From NCBI GenBank assembly GCA_002256145.1, contig NKIP01000020.1:1-64000 (forward strand): a stretch of 64,000 bases of DNA, written 5' to 3'. The position numbers were made by a program, and so were the translations under genes. Position 1 is the first letter of the stretch. Each line of letters begins with the position of its first letter. This DNA comes from Comamonadaceae bacterium PBBC1. GTDB taxonomy: Bacteria; Pseudomonadota; Gammaproteobacteria; Burkholderiales; Burkholderiaceae_C. Shown piece after piece: positions 44,291 to 52,852 of the stretch. The notes under the pieces were generated by a model. That model was not told the origin of the DNA, did no database searches, and saw nothing but the letters and a program-made list of their open reading frames with translations.

Positions 44291-44572
44291 ATGAACACCC
44301 CACTGACCTTTGACGTCGAAAACATCAAATGCGGCGGCTGCGAAAACTCCATCCGCAAAGGCCTGTGCAGCATCGCGGGCGTGAGCGAGGTACACATCGA
44401 CCGTGAACAGCAGCGCATCACCCTCTTGGCCGATGAATCCGAACGCAGCGCCATCGCCGAGAAACTGCGCAGCATGGGCTACCCCGAACAAGGCACGGTG
44501 GCCGGCTTTCAGTCGGGTTTGGCGCAGGCCAAGTCGATGGTGAGCTGCGCGATCGGCAAGGTCAGTGCTTGA
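44291..44572 (+). CDS. Heavy-metal-associated (HMA) domain protein
   Basis: A 93-residue HMA protein; the metal motif is KCGGCENSI (a CxxC, about residues 13-16), followed by the beta-alpha-beta ferredoxin-like fold to about residue 68. The last 25 residues are an extra short tail with one cysteine. Similar to CopZ-type chaperones for Cu(I) or related metals. No P-type ATPase is nearby. Confidence 0.85.
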   Translation: MNTPLTFDVENIKCGGCENSIRKGLCSIAGVSEVHIDREQQRITLLADESERSAIAEKLRSMGYPEQGTVAGFQSGLAQAKSMVSCAIGKVSA

Positions 44573-44630
44573 GCACTGGCACTGAAAAGTCGCTCTGCGA
44601 CAAAGTGACGCTCAAGCCCTAAAACCCGAT
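44573..44630. other. Gap between convergent HMA gene and ccmI, degenerate family B sequence
   Basis: Contains GTCGC-TCT-GCGAC, a 5-base stem, and a fragment similar to the family B cluster at 15.6-15.8 kb. It may act as a weak bidirectional terminator. Confidence 0.4.
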
Positions 44631-45902
44631 CTACGGGGAGGCTGCGACCATGTTCAACACAAGGCCACGCACGCCGGTCTTGACGCCCGGCATCTCCACC
44701 TGAAAATCGCCGGCTTGCTTTTGCGCTGATCCGGTTTTGGAAATGCGAGCGACCAAACGCACTTGTGTCAGCGATGACAACAAGGGTGGTGCCCCCATGC
44801 CCATGCTGTCGTTCAAAGCAAAAGGAACAGGCCAAGCGTCAGGCGTGCCACGCCAAATGGCCACGGGGCGGCGCGAACCCTCTTCGGCCATGGCGTAAAC
44901 AAACAAGGTGGAGCCTGCGGCGATTTGGCTTTGCACCTCGGGCGAGACACGGACTTCGCCCTGGATGAGGGGCTTGGTGTCACCTGCCGGAATCACTGCG
45001 GACACCATCCCTGCCCCCGCTGCTGCGGTTGCTCCAGGTGCCGCCGCCATCTCGGCCATCATCTCGGCCGCTTTCGCCAGCGCCTGCTGCAAGCCTTGGC
45101 CCGCCTCGCTGTCAGCAGGCACCAAAGCCAAGGCACGCTGCCAGTAGTTTTGCGCTGCGGCGTGCCGTTTTTCAGACAGCGCCGCGCTGCCCGCGAGCAC
45201 CAGCGCATTCAGGTGCTGGGGCTGTGCGCGCAGCACGTCTTCAATCCACTGCCAAGGCTCTCCGGTGTAGACGCCACCTGCACTTAAGGCTTTCATTTGC
45301 GCCCGCTCGATCCACAGATCGGGCTCGGGCGACAAGGCCAACACACGCGCCAGGGCCTGTTCGGCTGGGGCATGCGCGTTTTGGGCGGCGTGCAGCCGCG
45401 CCAGCGTCAACCAAGCTTGGGCATCTTTGGGCCGCTCTTGCGTGGCTTGTTGCCACACGCGGGTTTGCTCGGCCAATTGCTCGGGTGTGGTGGCGCTGAT
45501 CTTGATCTGCTGGCTCAAGGGCACAGGCCACCAGCTTTGCGGTGCACCCAGCTGCCAATAGCTCAGGCCACTGAGCAAGACCAAGGCCCCGACCATCCAA
45601 AGCCACCGTGCAGGGACTGCGGCCGCAGGATGCTCATCGGCCCGCGATGCATCGTCCAACAGATTGCGCAGCAACTCGTCACGCGCCACCTGATGCTGAA
45701 GGGCCGTCAAACGACCTTCGGCCAAAGAACGGTCCAGATCGGCCAGGTGCTGCTGATGGATGTCGCGGTTGGTACGCGACTGCTCTGCGATGCCCACGGT
45801 TTGTCCCTGTGACCTCAAACCACGCAGCAAGACCCCCGCCGCCAGCGCCCCCAAGGCCAGCAGCACCCACAACAAACCCAGCCAAGGCGGCAATAAGGAC
45901 AT
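44631..45902 (-). CDS. ccmI: Cytochrome c maturation protein CcmI
   Basis: A 423-residue membrane-anchored TPR protein that presents apocytochrome c for heme ligation. Two N-terminal membrane segments (about 5-27 and 99-117) flank a leucine-zipper-like cytoplasmic loop; periplasmic TPR repeats follow (about 145-280), then a C-terminal beta domain. Last gene of ccmABCDEFGHI; the start overlaps the ccmH stop by one base. Confidence 0.9.
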   Translation of the reverse strand: MSLLPPWLGLLWVLLALGALAAGVLLRGLRSQGQTVGIAEQSRTNRDIHQQHLADLDRSLAEGRLTALQHQVARDELLRNLLDDASRADEHPAAAVPARWLWMVGALVLLSGLSYWQLGAPQSWWPVPLSQQIKISATTPEQLAEQTRVWQQATQERPKDAQAWLTLARLHAAQNAHAPAEQALARVLALSPEPDLWIERAQMKALSAGGVYTGEPWQWIEDVLRAQPQHLNALVLAGSAALSEKRHAAAQNYWQRALALVPADSEAGQGLQQALAKAAEMMAEMAAAPGATAAAGAGMVSAVIPAGDTKPLIQGEVRVSPEVQSQIAAGSTLFVYAMAEEGSRRPVAIWRGTPDAWPVPFALNDSMGMGAPPLLSSLTQVRLVARISKTGSAQKQAGDFQVEMPGVKTGVRGLVLNMVAASP

Positions 45903-46471
45903 CAGGACTCCAGCAATTGGCGGGCGCGCTCGCGCTCGCGGTCGGTCAAAGGCGCGGGCGCGGCAGGCGTGCGGCGCATCAGGCGCAGCGCCAGGGCCAA
46001 TGCACCCAACAACAACACAAAGGGGCCAAACCACAAGAGCCAGGTCACGGGTTTGACCTCGGGTTTGTAGAGCACAAAGTCACCATAGCGGCTGACCAGA
46101 AAGCTGCGGATGTCGGCATCGCTTTGGCCGCGCTCAATCAGGCCGCGCAGCTCACGCCGCAGGTCCAGCGCCAGCTCGGCATTGGACGAAGCCAGCGATT
46201 CGTTTTGGCACACCAGGCAACGCAGCTCGGCCGCGATGTGGTCCCAGCGCGCCTGCACAGCGGCCGACATGGGGGCATCGCTGTGCGCGGCCACAGGTGC
46301 GCCCACGCCTGGCAAAGTCGCCTGCACAATCGATGGGACTGACGCACCGCTGTTCGCAGCATCTGCCGCAACATTGGTCACACCCATTGCCGAACCACCC
46401 GGCGCTTGGGCCGCCACACAGGCGCACCACAGCCCAACGCAGACCAGCAGGCCATGAAGCAACGCGCGCAT
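45902..46471 (-). CDS. ccmH: Cytochrome c maturation protein CcmH
   Basis: A 189-residue thioredoxin-like reductant for apocytochrome c. Signal peptide (about 1-22), then an unusually long low-complexity stretch before the conserved LRCLVCQNESL motif with C85 and C88, and one C-terminal membrane segment (about 143-163). Starts at the position where ccmG ends. Confidence 0.93.
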   Translation of the reverse strand: MRALLHGLLVCVGLWCACVAAQAPGGSAMGVTNVAADAANSGASVPSIVQATLPGVGAPVAAHSDAPMSAAVQARWDHIAAELRCLVCQNESLASSNAELALDLRRELRGLIERGQSDADIRSFLVSRYGDFVLYKPEVKPVTWLLWFGPFVLLLGALALALRLMRRTPAAPAPLTDRERERARQLLES

Positions 46472-47085
46472 CAGTTCACCCCCCGCAGCAAGGGCAGGAG
46501 TTTTTGCTGCACCACATCGGGCGTCAAGGCCCCGGCGTGTTTGAAGCGCACCACGCCCTCGCGGTCGATCAAATAGGTTTCGGGCAAGCCGTACACGCCA
46601 AAATCCATGCCCACCCGGCCGTCCATGTCCAGCAGGTTCACACCAAAAGCCTGGCCGTGTTTTTGCAACCAGGCCTGGCTGCGCGCCTTGGCTTTTTGGA
46701 CCGATTCGGCGCTGAGTGAGTCTTGGCCCGACAGCTCCGAGGCCTGCAGCTCTTTGTAATTGATGCCCACCATCTTCAGGCCGGGCTGGCGGGCCAGCGC
46801 CATCAAAATCGGGTGCTCTTCTTTACAGCCCGCGCACCAGGTGGCCCACAGGTTGACCAGGGTGAGCTGGCCCTTGAACTGCGCCGCGTTGAACACGCCC
46901 GGCCCGCCCACCACCGGCAATTCAAAAGCCGGTGCGGGGCGGCCAATGAGTGGCGAGGGAATCTCTTGCGGATTGCGCGTGAGGCCCACCGCCAAAAACA
47001 CCACCATGCCCAAAAACAGCGCCAGCGGCACAAACACCCAGCGTGGCATGCGGCGGCTTGGGGCCTTGGCAGACAGCGCGCTCAT
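46471..47085 (-). CDS. ccmG: Thiol:disulfide interchange protein CcmG (DsbE)
   Basis: A 204-residue membrane-anchored thioredoxin-fold protein. One N-terminal membrane segment (about 17-36), active site WCAGC (about 84-88) and the conserved GVYGLPETYLIDREG (about 160-174). Reduces apocytochrome c cysteines. ATG 47085 overlaps the ccmF stop; longer frame not used. Confidence 0.94.
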   Translation of the reverse strand: MSALSAKAPSRRMPRWVFVPLALFLGMVVFLAVGLTRNPQEIPSPLIGRPAPAFELPVVGGPGVFNAAQFKGQLTLVNLWATWCAGCKEEHPILMALARQPGLKMVGINYKELQASELSGQDSLSAESVQKAKARSQAWLQKHGQAFGVNLLDMDGRVGMDFGVYGLPETYLIDREGVVRFKHAGALTPDVVQQKLLPLLRGVN

Positions 47086-49127
47086 GACACCGCACCTTTG
47101 GCCGCAGGCACAGGCGCTGCAACTCGCACACCAGAAGCACCCACAGCCTGAGCACCAAGCGCACGCGCTGCCGAAGGGGCTTGGCGGTAGCGCCGATCCA
47201 ACGCTGCCAAGCCACCGCCCAGCACCATGAACACCGCCCCCAGCCAGATCCACGACACAAAAGGCTTGTGGTAGACCCGGAAACTCCACTGCGGCGGCTC
47301 GCCCGCCAAGGGCTCACCCAAAGACACATAGCGGTCGCGCCACAGGTTGCGGTCGATCGCGGCCTCCGTCATGGGCATGGCGCTCGACACATAGCGGCGT
47401 TTTTCAGGCTGCAGGGTGCCCACTTCACGCTCGCGGCCGGGCTCGCCTTCAAACATCTTCATCTGGGCACGCAAGGCGAGGTAGTTGGGCCCCAAGTGCT
47501 GGTCCACACTGAGCAGTTGGTAACGCACACCCGCCACCGTCACCGAGTCGCCCAGACCCAAACGCACATCGCGCTCGACCTGAAAGGACTTCACGCCCGT
47601 GATGCCCAGCACCAGCACCGCCACGCCCAGGTGCGCCACCTGCATACCCCACCACGCCAGGCCCGGCGAGCCAGGCAAGCGCAAGCGCTGCACGATTTGC
47701 CACGCGCCCGACAGCACAATCCAGCCACCCAGCGTGCCGCCCATCACCGTGAGCCAGCCGCCTGCCGTGGTCGTGCTGCCCTCACCCATTTCAGCCCCGC
47801 CCCAAGTGGCCCAGGCGCTGGCCAACAAAAGCGCCAAAGCCCCGGGCACCAACACCGAGCGCACCGCCGCCCAGCGCGCCACATGCCAAGGCACCACCGT
47901 GCCCGGCACCATGGCCAGGAGAAGCGGCACCATCAGAGGCACAAACACGCGGTCGAAATACGGCGGGCCGACCGAGAGCTTGCCCAGGTTGAGGGCATCG
48001 ATGATCAGCGGGTACAAAGTGCCCAAGAGCACTGCTGCCATGGCCACCACCAAGAGCACGCTGTTGAGCAGCAAAAACGATTCGCGCGAACCGGCCACCG
48101 GCTGCGAAGCGTTGGCCCACTGCGGCGCACGCCAGGCAAACAAGGCCAGCGACACGCCCACCACCACGAGCAAAAACAGCAAGATGAACACGCCACGTCC
48201 CGGGTCGGTGGCAAAGGCGTGTACCGAAGTCAACACCCCCGAGCGCACGAGGAAAGTGCCCAGCAGGCTGAGCGAAAACGCACCAATGGCCAAGAGCACC
48301 GTCCAGGCCTTGAACTGCCCGCGCTTGTCGGTGACCATGAGCGAATGGATGAGCGCCGTGGCCACCAACCAGGGCATGAGTGACGCGTTTTCCACCGGGT
48401 CCCAAAACCACCAGCCGCCCCAGCCCAATTCGTAATACGCCCACCACGAACCCAAAGCGATGCCCAGCGTCAAAAAGCCCCAGGCCGCCACCGTCCAGGG
48501 CCGCGCCCAACGCGCCCACGCGGCATCCAACCGCCCCGAGAGCAGCGCCGCCATGGCAAAAGCAAAGGCCACCGACAGCCCCACATAGCCCATGTACAGC
48601 ATCGGCGGGTGAATCACCAAACCCGGGTCTTGCAACAAAGGCGTCAAATCACGGCCCTCGGCGGGGGCTGGAAACTGCCGCGCAAACGGGTTGGACAGCG
48701 CCAAGATGAAGGCCAAAAAACCCACCGACACCGCACCCATCACACCCAGCACCTGCGCCACCAGGGCCTGCGGCAAGCGCCTGGAAAACGTGGCCACCGC
48801 CACCGACCACAGCGCCAGCATCAAGACCCACAGCAGCAGCGAGCCTTCGTGACCCGCCCAAATGGCCGACAAACGGTAGGGCGTGGGCAGCAAGGTGTTG
48901 GAGTGGTGGGCCACGTACTTGACGCTGAAATCGTGCACATAAAACGCGTGCCACAAAGCGCCAAAGGCCAACACGATCAGCGCCAGTTGCAAGACCGCCA
49001 AAGGCCTCGCCAGCGCTTGCCAGCCCGCACGCCGCGCTGACAAGCTGCCCCACAGCGGCAGCACCGCCTGCGCCAAGGCGACCCAGGCCGCCATGATCAA
49101 GGCCAAATGGCCGGCTTCAGGCCACAT
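47082..49127 (-). CDS. ccmF: Heme lyase CcmF
   Basis: A 681-residue polytopic heme-handling protein that attaches heme to apocytochrome c. WAGHEGSLLLW (about 90-100) and the tryptophan-rich GWGGWWFWDPVENASLMPWL (about 229-248) are the WWD-type signature. About fifteen hydrophobic segments. Start at 49127 (MWPEAGHLAL). Confidence 0.95.
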   Translation of the reverse strand: MWPEAGHLALIMAAWVALAQAVLPLWGSLSARRAGWQALARPLAVLQLALIVLAFGALWHAFYVHDFSVKYVAHHSNTLLPTPYRLSAIWAGHEGSLLLWVLMLALWSVAVATFSRRLPQALVAQVLGVMGAVSVGFLAFILALSNPFARQFPAPAEGRDLTPLLQDPGLVIHPPMLYMGYVGLSVAFAFAMAALLSGRLDAAWARWARPWTVAAWGFLTLGIALGSWWAYYELGWGGWWFWDPVENASLMPWLVATALIHSLMVTDKRGQFKAWTVLLAIGAFSLSLLGTFLVRSGVLTSVHAFATDPGRGVFILLFLLVVVGVSLALFAWRAPQWANASQPVAGSRESFLLLNSVLLVVAMAAVLLGTLYPLIIDALNLGKLSVGPPYFDRVFVPLMVPLLLAMVPGTVVPWHVARWAAVRSVLVPGALALLLASAWATWGGAEMGEGSTTTAGGWLTVMGGTLGGWIVLSGAWQIVQRLRLPGSPGLAWWGMQVAHLGVAVLVLGITGVKSFQVERDVRLGLGDSVTVAGVRYQLLSVDQHLGPNYLALRAQMKMFEGEPGREREVGTLQPEKRRYVSSAMPMTEAAIDRNLWRDRYVSLGEPLAGEPPQWSFRVYHKPFVSWIWLGAVFMVLGGGLAALDRRYRQAPSAARALGAQAVGASGVRVAAPVPAAKGAVS

Positions 49128-49204
49128 AGACAGCTCCGATCCATTCGGCCTTGCGAACGTGCCCATTTGTCGTTGGCACCGCAGAAATTCCACGGCTTTG
49201 GACC

Positions 49205-49231
49205 TTGTAGGAGCCCAGCCCGTGGGCGAGG
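49205..49231. repeat. Single family A REP-like arm between ccmF and ccmE
   Basis: TTGTAGGAGCCCAGCCCGTGGGCG is a self-paired single arm in a 111-base gap, the only long gap inside the ccm operon. Confidence 0.7.
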
Positions 49232-49238
49232 GTTTTCT

Positions 49239-49685
49239 TCATCGCACCACCCCCGCGCCCATGCGGGCCTTGGCCGCCTCGTCCAGCGCGTGCTGGGCTT
49301 CGGGCGGCATGTAGTTTTCGTCGTGCTTGGCCAGCACCTCACTGGCCACAAACAGGCGGCCCGCGTCCAGGCGGCCTTGCGCCACCACGCCCTTGCCTTC
49401 TTTGAACAAATCGGGCAGCAGGCCCACGTAGCGCACCGGCACCTCGCGCTGCGTGTCGGTCACCACAAAAGCCACCGCCATGCCGTCGCGCTGGATGCTG
49501 CCCGCCTTGACCAAACCGCCGACACGAAAATGCCCCTCTTTGGGCGCTTCGCCCGCCACCACTTGCGTGGGCGTGAAGAAAAACACCAGGTTGCTCTGGA
49601 AGGCGTTGAGCACAAAAAACAGCGCACCACACACAAGCAGCAAGCCCAGTGCGATGCCAAACAGTCGCTGGTGGCGGCTTTTCAT
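49239..49685 (-). CDS. ccmE: Heme chaperone CcmE
   Basis: A 148-residue membrane-anchored OB-fold protein. The covalent heme-binding HDENY has H121 and Y125, with an N-terminal membrane segment (about 8-27). Carries heme from CcmC to CcmF. Stop lies 111 bases before ccmF; start overlaps the ccmD end. Confidence 0.95.
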   Translation of the reverse strand: MKSRHQRLFGIALGLLLVCGALFFVLNAFQSNLVFFFTPTQVVAGEAPKEGHFRVGGLVKAGSIQRDGMAVAFVVTDTQREVPVRYVGLLPDLFKEGKGVVAQGRLDAGRLFVASEVLAKHDENYMPPEAQHALDEAAKARMGAGVVR

Positions 49686-49990
49686 GATGCGGCTCCAGGG
49701 GTGAAAGAAGTCTGCTGCGCTGCGGGGTGCAAAGGGCTGGGGCCTGTACCGTTGGGGCCCCTGTGGAGATTGGGGGACTGGGCCACAACAGCATGCACAG
49801 ACCTGTGATCTGTGTCATCTTCGGCCGCAGCGTCCATGGCCTCGCACACCGCGTCCAGCGCTTGTCGCCTGCCCATGCATGCGAGCAGCACTTCCAAAAC
49901 CAGCAAAGCCGCACTCACGCCCACGCTGCCCCACACGTACACGCCATAGCCGCCCATGGCCCAAAACTCGGCTGCGCTTTGCCAAATCAT
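49682..49990 (-). CDS. ccmD: Heme exporter protein CcmD, C-terminally extended
   Basis: A 102-residue protein: the single membrane helix and [14 protein letters not shown] (about 9-22) are typical CcmD, which stabilises the CcmABC-CcmE complex. Usual length is nearer 60; here a hydrophilic Ala/Asp/His-rich tail (about 45-102) is added. Overlaps ccmC and ccmE by 4 bases each. Confidence 0.88.
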   Translation of the reverse strand: MIWQSAAEFWAMGGYGVYVWGSVGVSAALLVLEVLLACMGRRQALDAVCEAMDAAAEDDTDHRSVHAVVAQSPNLHRGPNGTGPSPLHPAAQQTSFTPGAAS

Positions 49991-50754
49991 GCGGCACCTC
50001 GCAATGCGTGTTGCGCACGGTGCGCCAGTACTTCGGGCAGTTGCTGCACCCAGGCGGCGTGGCTGTCACGCTCCAAAATCAAACTGCGCACGCGCCACAA
50101 AGCGATGGCCGCCGCGTACAACCAAATGGCCAAGCTCATCAGCAGCATGCCGGTCAGCATGATGCTGGCCATGCGCGGTGACTGCGTCAGCGACACCGAC
50201 GCCCCCTGGTGCAAGGTGTTCCACCACTTGACCGAGAAATAAATGATGGGCACGTTCACTGCGCCCACCACCGCCACCAAGGCGCCTGCCCGGTCCGAGC
50301 GGCGCGGGTCTTCAATGGCCGAGGTCAAGGCGATGTAGCCCAAATACAAAAACAGCAGGATCAGCATTGAAGTCAAGCGCGCGTCCCACACCCAGTAAGT
50401 GCCCCACATCGGCTTGCCCCACAAGGCCCCAGTCCACAGCGACAAAAACGCCAGCAATGCCCCGGTGGGCGCGAGCGCCCGCGTCATCAGGCCCGACAAA
50501 CGTGTGTTGAACACCAGACCCAAGACACTCCAAAAGGCCATGACCAGGTAAATGACCATGGCCATCCAGGACACGGGCACATGGATGTAAATGATGCGGT
50601 AGGCTTGGCCCTGCTGCGCGTCGGACGGCGCGACCATGAAGCCCACCCACAAACCCGCCAGCGCAAGCGCCGTGGCCAGCAGCGCCAGCCAGGGCCAGAT
50701 GCGCCCAGCCAAGGGATAGAAGTGCTGCGGCGCGGCGTAGTGAAAGAGCTTCAT
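49987..50754 (-). CDS. ccmC: Heme exporter protein CcmC
   Basis: A 255-residue six-segment membrane protein of the heme-handling family; YIHVPVSWMAM (about 56-66) and WGTYWVWDARLTS (about 117-129) are the WWD signature. Places heme on CcmE. ATG 50754 chosen; the upstream frame has no membrane character. Confidence 0.95.
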   Translation of the reverse strand: MKLFHYAAPQHFYPLAGRIWPWLALLATALALAGLWVGFMVAPSDAQQGQAYRIIYIHVPVSWMAMVIYLVMAFWSVLGLVFNTRLSGLMTRALAPTGALLAFLSLWTGALWGKPMWGTYWVWDARLTSMLILLFLYLGYIALTSAIEDPRRSDRAGALVAVVGAVNVPIIYFSVKWWNTLHQGASVSLTQSPRMASIMLTGMLLMSLAIWLYAAAIALWRVRSLILERDSHAAWVQQLPEVLAHRAQHALRGAA

Positions 50755-50767
50755 GGTCCGTTCCTCT

Positions 50768-51499
50768 TCATTCCAGCGCCAAGCGCAAAGCCGCTGCACA
50801 GGCCCAGGGGCTGAGCGCCGCCGAAGCCAGCAAGAGCGCCAACAAAATGGACACATGCGCCTCGGCCCCCAGGCCGCGCATCTGTGCATCGACCGCGCCC
50901 GTGCCAAACACCAGCACCGGCACATACAAAGGCAAGAGCAAAAGCGACTGCAGCACCCCGCCGCCGCGCACGCCTAAAGTGAGGGCCGCACCGATCGCGC
51001 CCAGCAGTGACAGCACAGGCGTGCCGATCAAGAGCGTGAGCGCCAGCATGACCAAGGCATCAGACCCCAAACCCAACTGCAGACCCAAGAGCGGTGACAG
51101 CAGCACCAAAGGCAAGCCCGAGATCAGCCAATGCGCCAGCAGCTTGGCGCTGACCAGCCAAGGCAGGGGCGCGGCCGACAGCGCCAGCTGCTCCAGGCTG
51201 CCGTCCTGGTGGTCGGTATCGAACAAACGGCCCAGGCTCAGCATGCTCGCCAGCAAGGCCGCCACCCACAACACCCCCGGCCCGATCAGGCGCAGCGTGT
51301 CCGGCTCGGGGCCGATGGCCAGCGGAAACAGAGCCGCCACCAACACAAAGAAAAACACCGCGCCCAACCACTCGGCCTTGCGCCGCAGGGCCAGGCGCAG
51401 ATCGCGCCGCAGCACGCCGCCCATGGCTTGCCAAGGGCTGGGCAGCACGGGCTGAGCCGCAAGCACTGACACAGGGACGGTCATGGCGGGGGTGTTCAT
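50768..51499 (-). CDS. ccmB: Heme exporter permease CcmB
   Basis: A 243-residue ABC permease with six membrane segments; FDTDHQDGSLEQLALS (about 93-108) is conserved in CcmB. Works with CcmA and CcmC to release holo-CcmE. ATG 51499 overlaps ccmA by 4 bases. Confidence 0.94.
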   Translation of the reverse strand: MNTPAMTVPVSVLAAQPVLPSPWQAMGGVLRRDLRLALRRKAEWLGAVFFFVLVAALFPLAIGPEPDTLRLIGPGVLWVAALLASMLSLGRLFDTDHQDGSLEQLALSAAPLPWLVSAKLLAHWLISGLPLVLLSPLLGLQLGLGSDALVMLALTLLIGTPVLSLLGAIGAALTLGVRGGGVLQSLLLLPLYVPVLVFGTGAVDAQMRGLGAEAHVSILLALLLASAALSPWACAAALRLALE

Positions 51500-52134
51500 G
51501 GGCGGCCCAACTGCAAGCGCGCACCCGGGCCTTGCAGGCCCACATCGTGGTGGCTGGTCATGACCACCGCGCCGCCCGCATCCACGTGCGACTGCAGCAA
51601 AGCCCGGGCCGTGGCGGTGGCCTGCACGTCCAGGCCCACCAAGGGCTCGTCCAAGATCCAAAGCCGCGCCGGACTGGTGCGCAAACGCGCCAAGGCCACA
51701 CCTTGCCGCTGGCCTTGCGACAAGACCCGCACAGGCAAATGCGCACGACTTTGCAGGCCCTGCGCGGCCAGCGCTTGCACCGCCTGCTCGCGGCTGAGCG
51801 CCAAGCCGCTGACGTGGGCATCGGCGCACAGGTTTTCACAAGCGGTCAGATCGGGCTTGAGGCCCAGCGCGTGGCCGATGTAATGCAACACCGAACGGTC
51901 GGGGCGCGAAAGCGGGGATTGCGGGGAGTGAGAAGAAGAAGGCCACCGCACCTGGCCGCGTGCCGCCGGAGACAGTCCGCACAGGATGCGCAGCAAACTG
52001 GTCTTGCCGCAACCGTTGCCGCCTTCGATGTGCAGCCAGCTGCCCGCAGGCACGGAAAAGCTCACGCCCTCGAACAAGGTCCGCTGGGCCTTTTGGCAGG
52101 CCAGGTCCATCGCTGTGAGCACCCAAGACGCCAT
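51496..52134 (-). CDS. ccmA: Heme exporter ATP-binding protein CcmA
   Basis: A 212-residue ABC ATPase; Walker A GGNGCGKTS (about 38-46), the signature variant LSQGQRQ (about 138-144), Walker B LWILDEP (about 156-162). First gene of the ccmABCDEFGHI operon. A PpsR-type palindrome lies 33 bases before the start, an unusual position for this operon. Confidence 0.94.
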   Translation of the reverse strand: MASWVLTAMDLACQKAQRTLFEGVSFSVPAGSWLHIEGGNGCGKTSLLRILCGLSPAARGQVRWPSSSHSPQSPLSRPDRSVLHYIGHALGLKPDLTACENLCADAHVSGLALSREQAVQALAAQGLQSRAHLPVRVLSQGQRQGVALARLRTSPARLWILDEPLVGLDVQATATARALLQSHVDAGGAVVMTSHHDVGLQGPGARLQLGRP

Positions 52135-52166
52135 GAAAGGACTTTCCGGTCGGTTGTAGACGAAGC

Positions 52167-52192
52167 AAAGTGTAACGATGGATTGACACTTT
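52167..52192. promoter_or_regulatory. PpsR/CrtJ-type palindrome upstream of ccmA
   Basis: AAAGTGT and ACACTTT are exact 7-base arms around 12 bases, an extended TGT-N12-ACA motif, 33 bases before ccmA. Read toward ccmA it includes TACACT, a plausible -10 element, so bound repressor would cover the promoter. The same extended arms occur before bchI at 54760-54783. Confidence 0.62.
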
Positions 52193-52261
52193 GTGTGCTC
52201 AAAGCCTTGTTTCAGGCTGGTAAATCAGGGTATGCCCTGAGTTGGGGGTTGGAAATAGATA

Positions 52262-52288
52262 CAAAAAAACCGCCCGAAGGCGGTTTTG
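52262..52288 (-). terminator. Rho-independent terminator of the HiPIP gene
   Basis: On the minus strand: a 9-base stem, AAAACCGCC/GGCGGTTTT, with a TTCG loop, followed by a run of seven T, 41 bases after the HiPIP stop. It separates HiPIP from the ccm operon, supporting a separate ccm promoter. Confidence 0.9.
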
Positions 52289-52328
52289 GAGGTCTCTGCG
52301 GGAAGTAGACCGCTTTAACCAGAAGGCA

Positions 52329-52655
52329 TCAAGCCTTTTTGGCCCAAGCCGAGCACCAGCCTTTGGAGGCCACTTGTTTGCCCGCAAACAAGGGGCAACC
52401 ACCGGCTGCAGCACCGGCCTTGCCTTGGAACAGCGCGCAGTTGGCGCAGTTGGAGCCGGCTGCGAACTTGGGGTTCTTGGCCTTGTCCACTTTGGTGGCG
52501 TCAGCTTTGTAGGCCAGACCTGCCGCTTGTGGGTCTTTCTCGTCCACCATGGCTTGGGCAGAAGCCTCGCTCACAGCCAAAACGGCGGTGGCAGCAGTGG
52601 CCACTTGCATCATGAACACGCGGCGGGTCGATGAGAGGGAAGAAAAATGGGACAT
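52329..52655 (-). CDS. High-potential iron-sulfur protein (HiPIP)
   Basis: A 108-residue exported [4Fe-4S] electron carrier. The Tat-like signal STRRVFMM (about 9-16) is followed by an Ala-rich segment to about residue 35. The cluster ligands are C70, C73, C87 and C101 (CxxC-x13-C-x13-C), as in HiPIPs. In purple bacteria HiPIP reduces the photosynthetic reaction centre cytochrome; its place beside bacteriochlorophyll genes fits. Divergent from nnrU. Confidence 0.92.
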   Translation of the reverse strand: MSHFSSLSSTRRVFMMQVATAATAVLAVSEASAQAMVDEKDPQAAGLAYKADATKVDKAKNPKFAAGSNCANCALFQGKAGAAAGGCPLFAGKQVASKGWCSAWAKKA

Positions 52656-52778
52656 AGAAGATTCCTTGGAAGAAACAATCAGAAAATACTGAACAGTTCA
52701 TTGTGCGCCACATCAGTCACTTTGTCATTCAGCCCAAGATACTTGAGCAAAACACACAGGAAAGACCCTGCTTTTAAA

Positions 52779-52796
52779 TGTCAACCGCCATGGACA
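52779..52796. promoter_or_regulatory. PpsR/CrtJ-type motif between HiPIP and nnrU
   Basis: TGTCAACCGCCATGGACA is TGT-N12-ACA. It lies 56 bases before nnrU and 123 bases before HiPIP, so it could control both. Arms are shorter than at the other two sites. Confidence 0.5.
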
Positions 52797-52801
52797 GTGG
52801 C

Positions 52802-52830
52802 GTGTCAGAATGCAGCTTTGTTTTTATACG
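52802..52830 (+). promoter_or_regulatory. Candidate sigma-70 promoter for nnrU-bciB
   Basis: GTGTCA and TATACG separated by 17 bases, each four of six to consensus, just after the TGT-N12-ACA motif and 22 bases before the nnrU ATG. Confidence 0.35.
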
Positions 52831-52852
52831 CACCAGACACAAGGGTTTTGAC

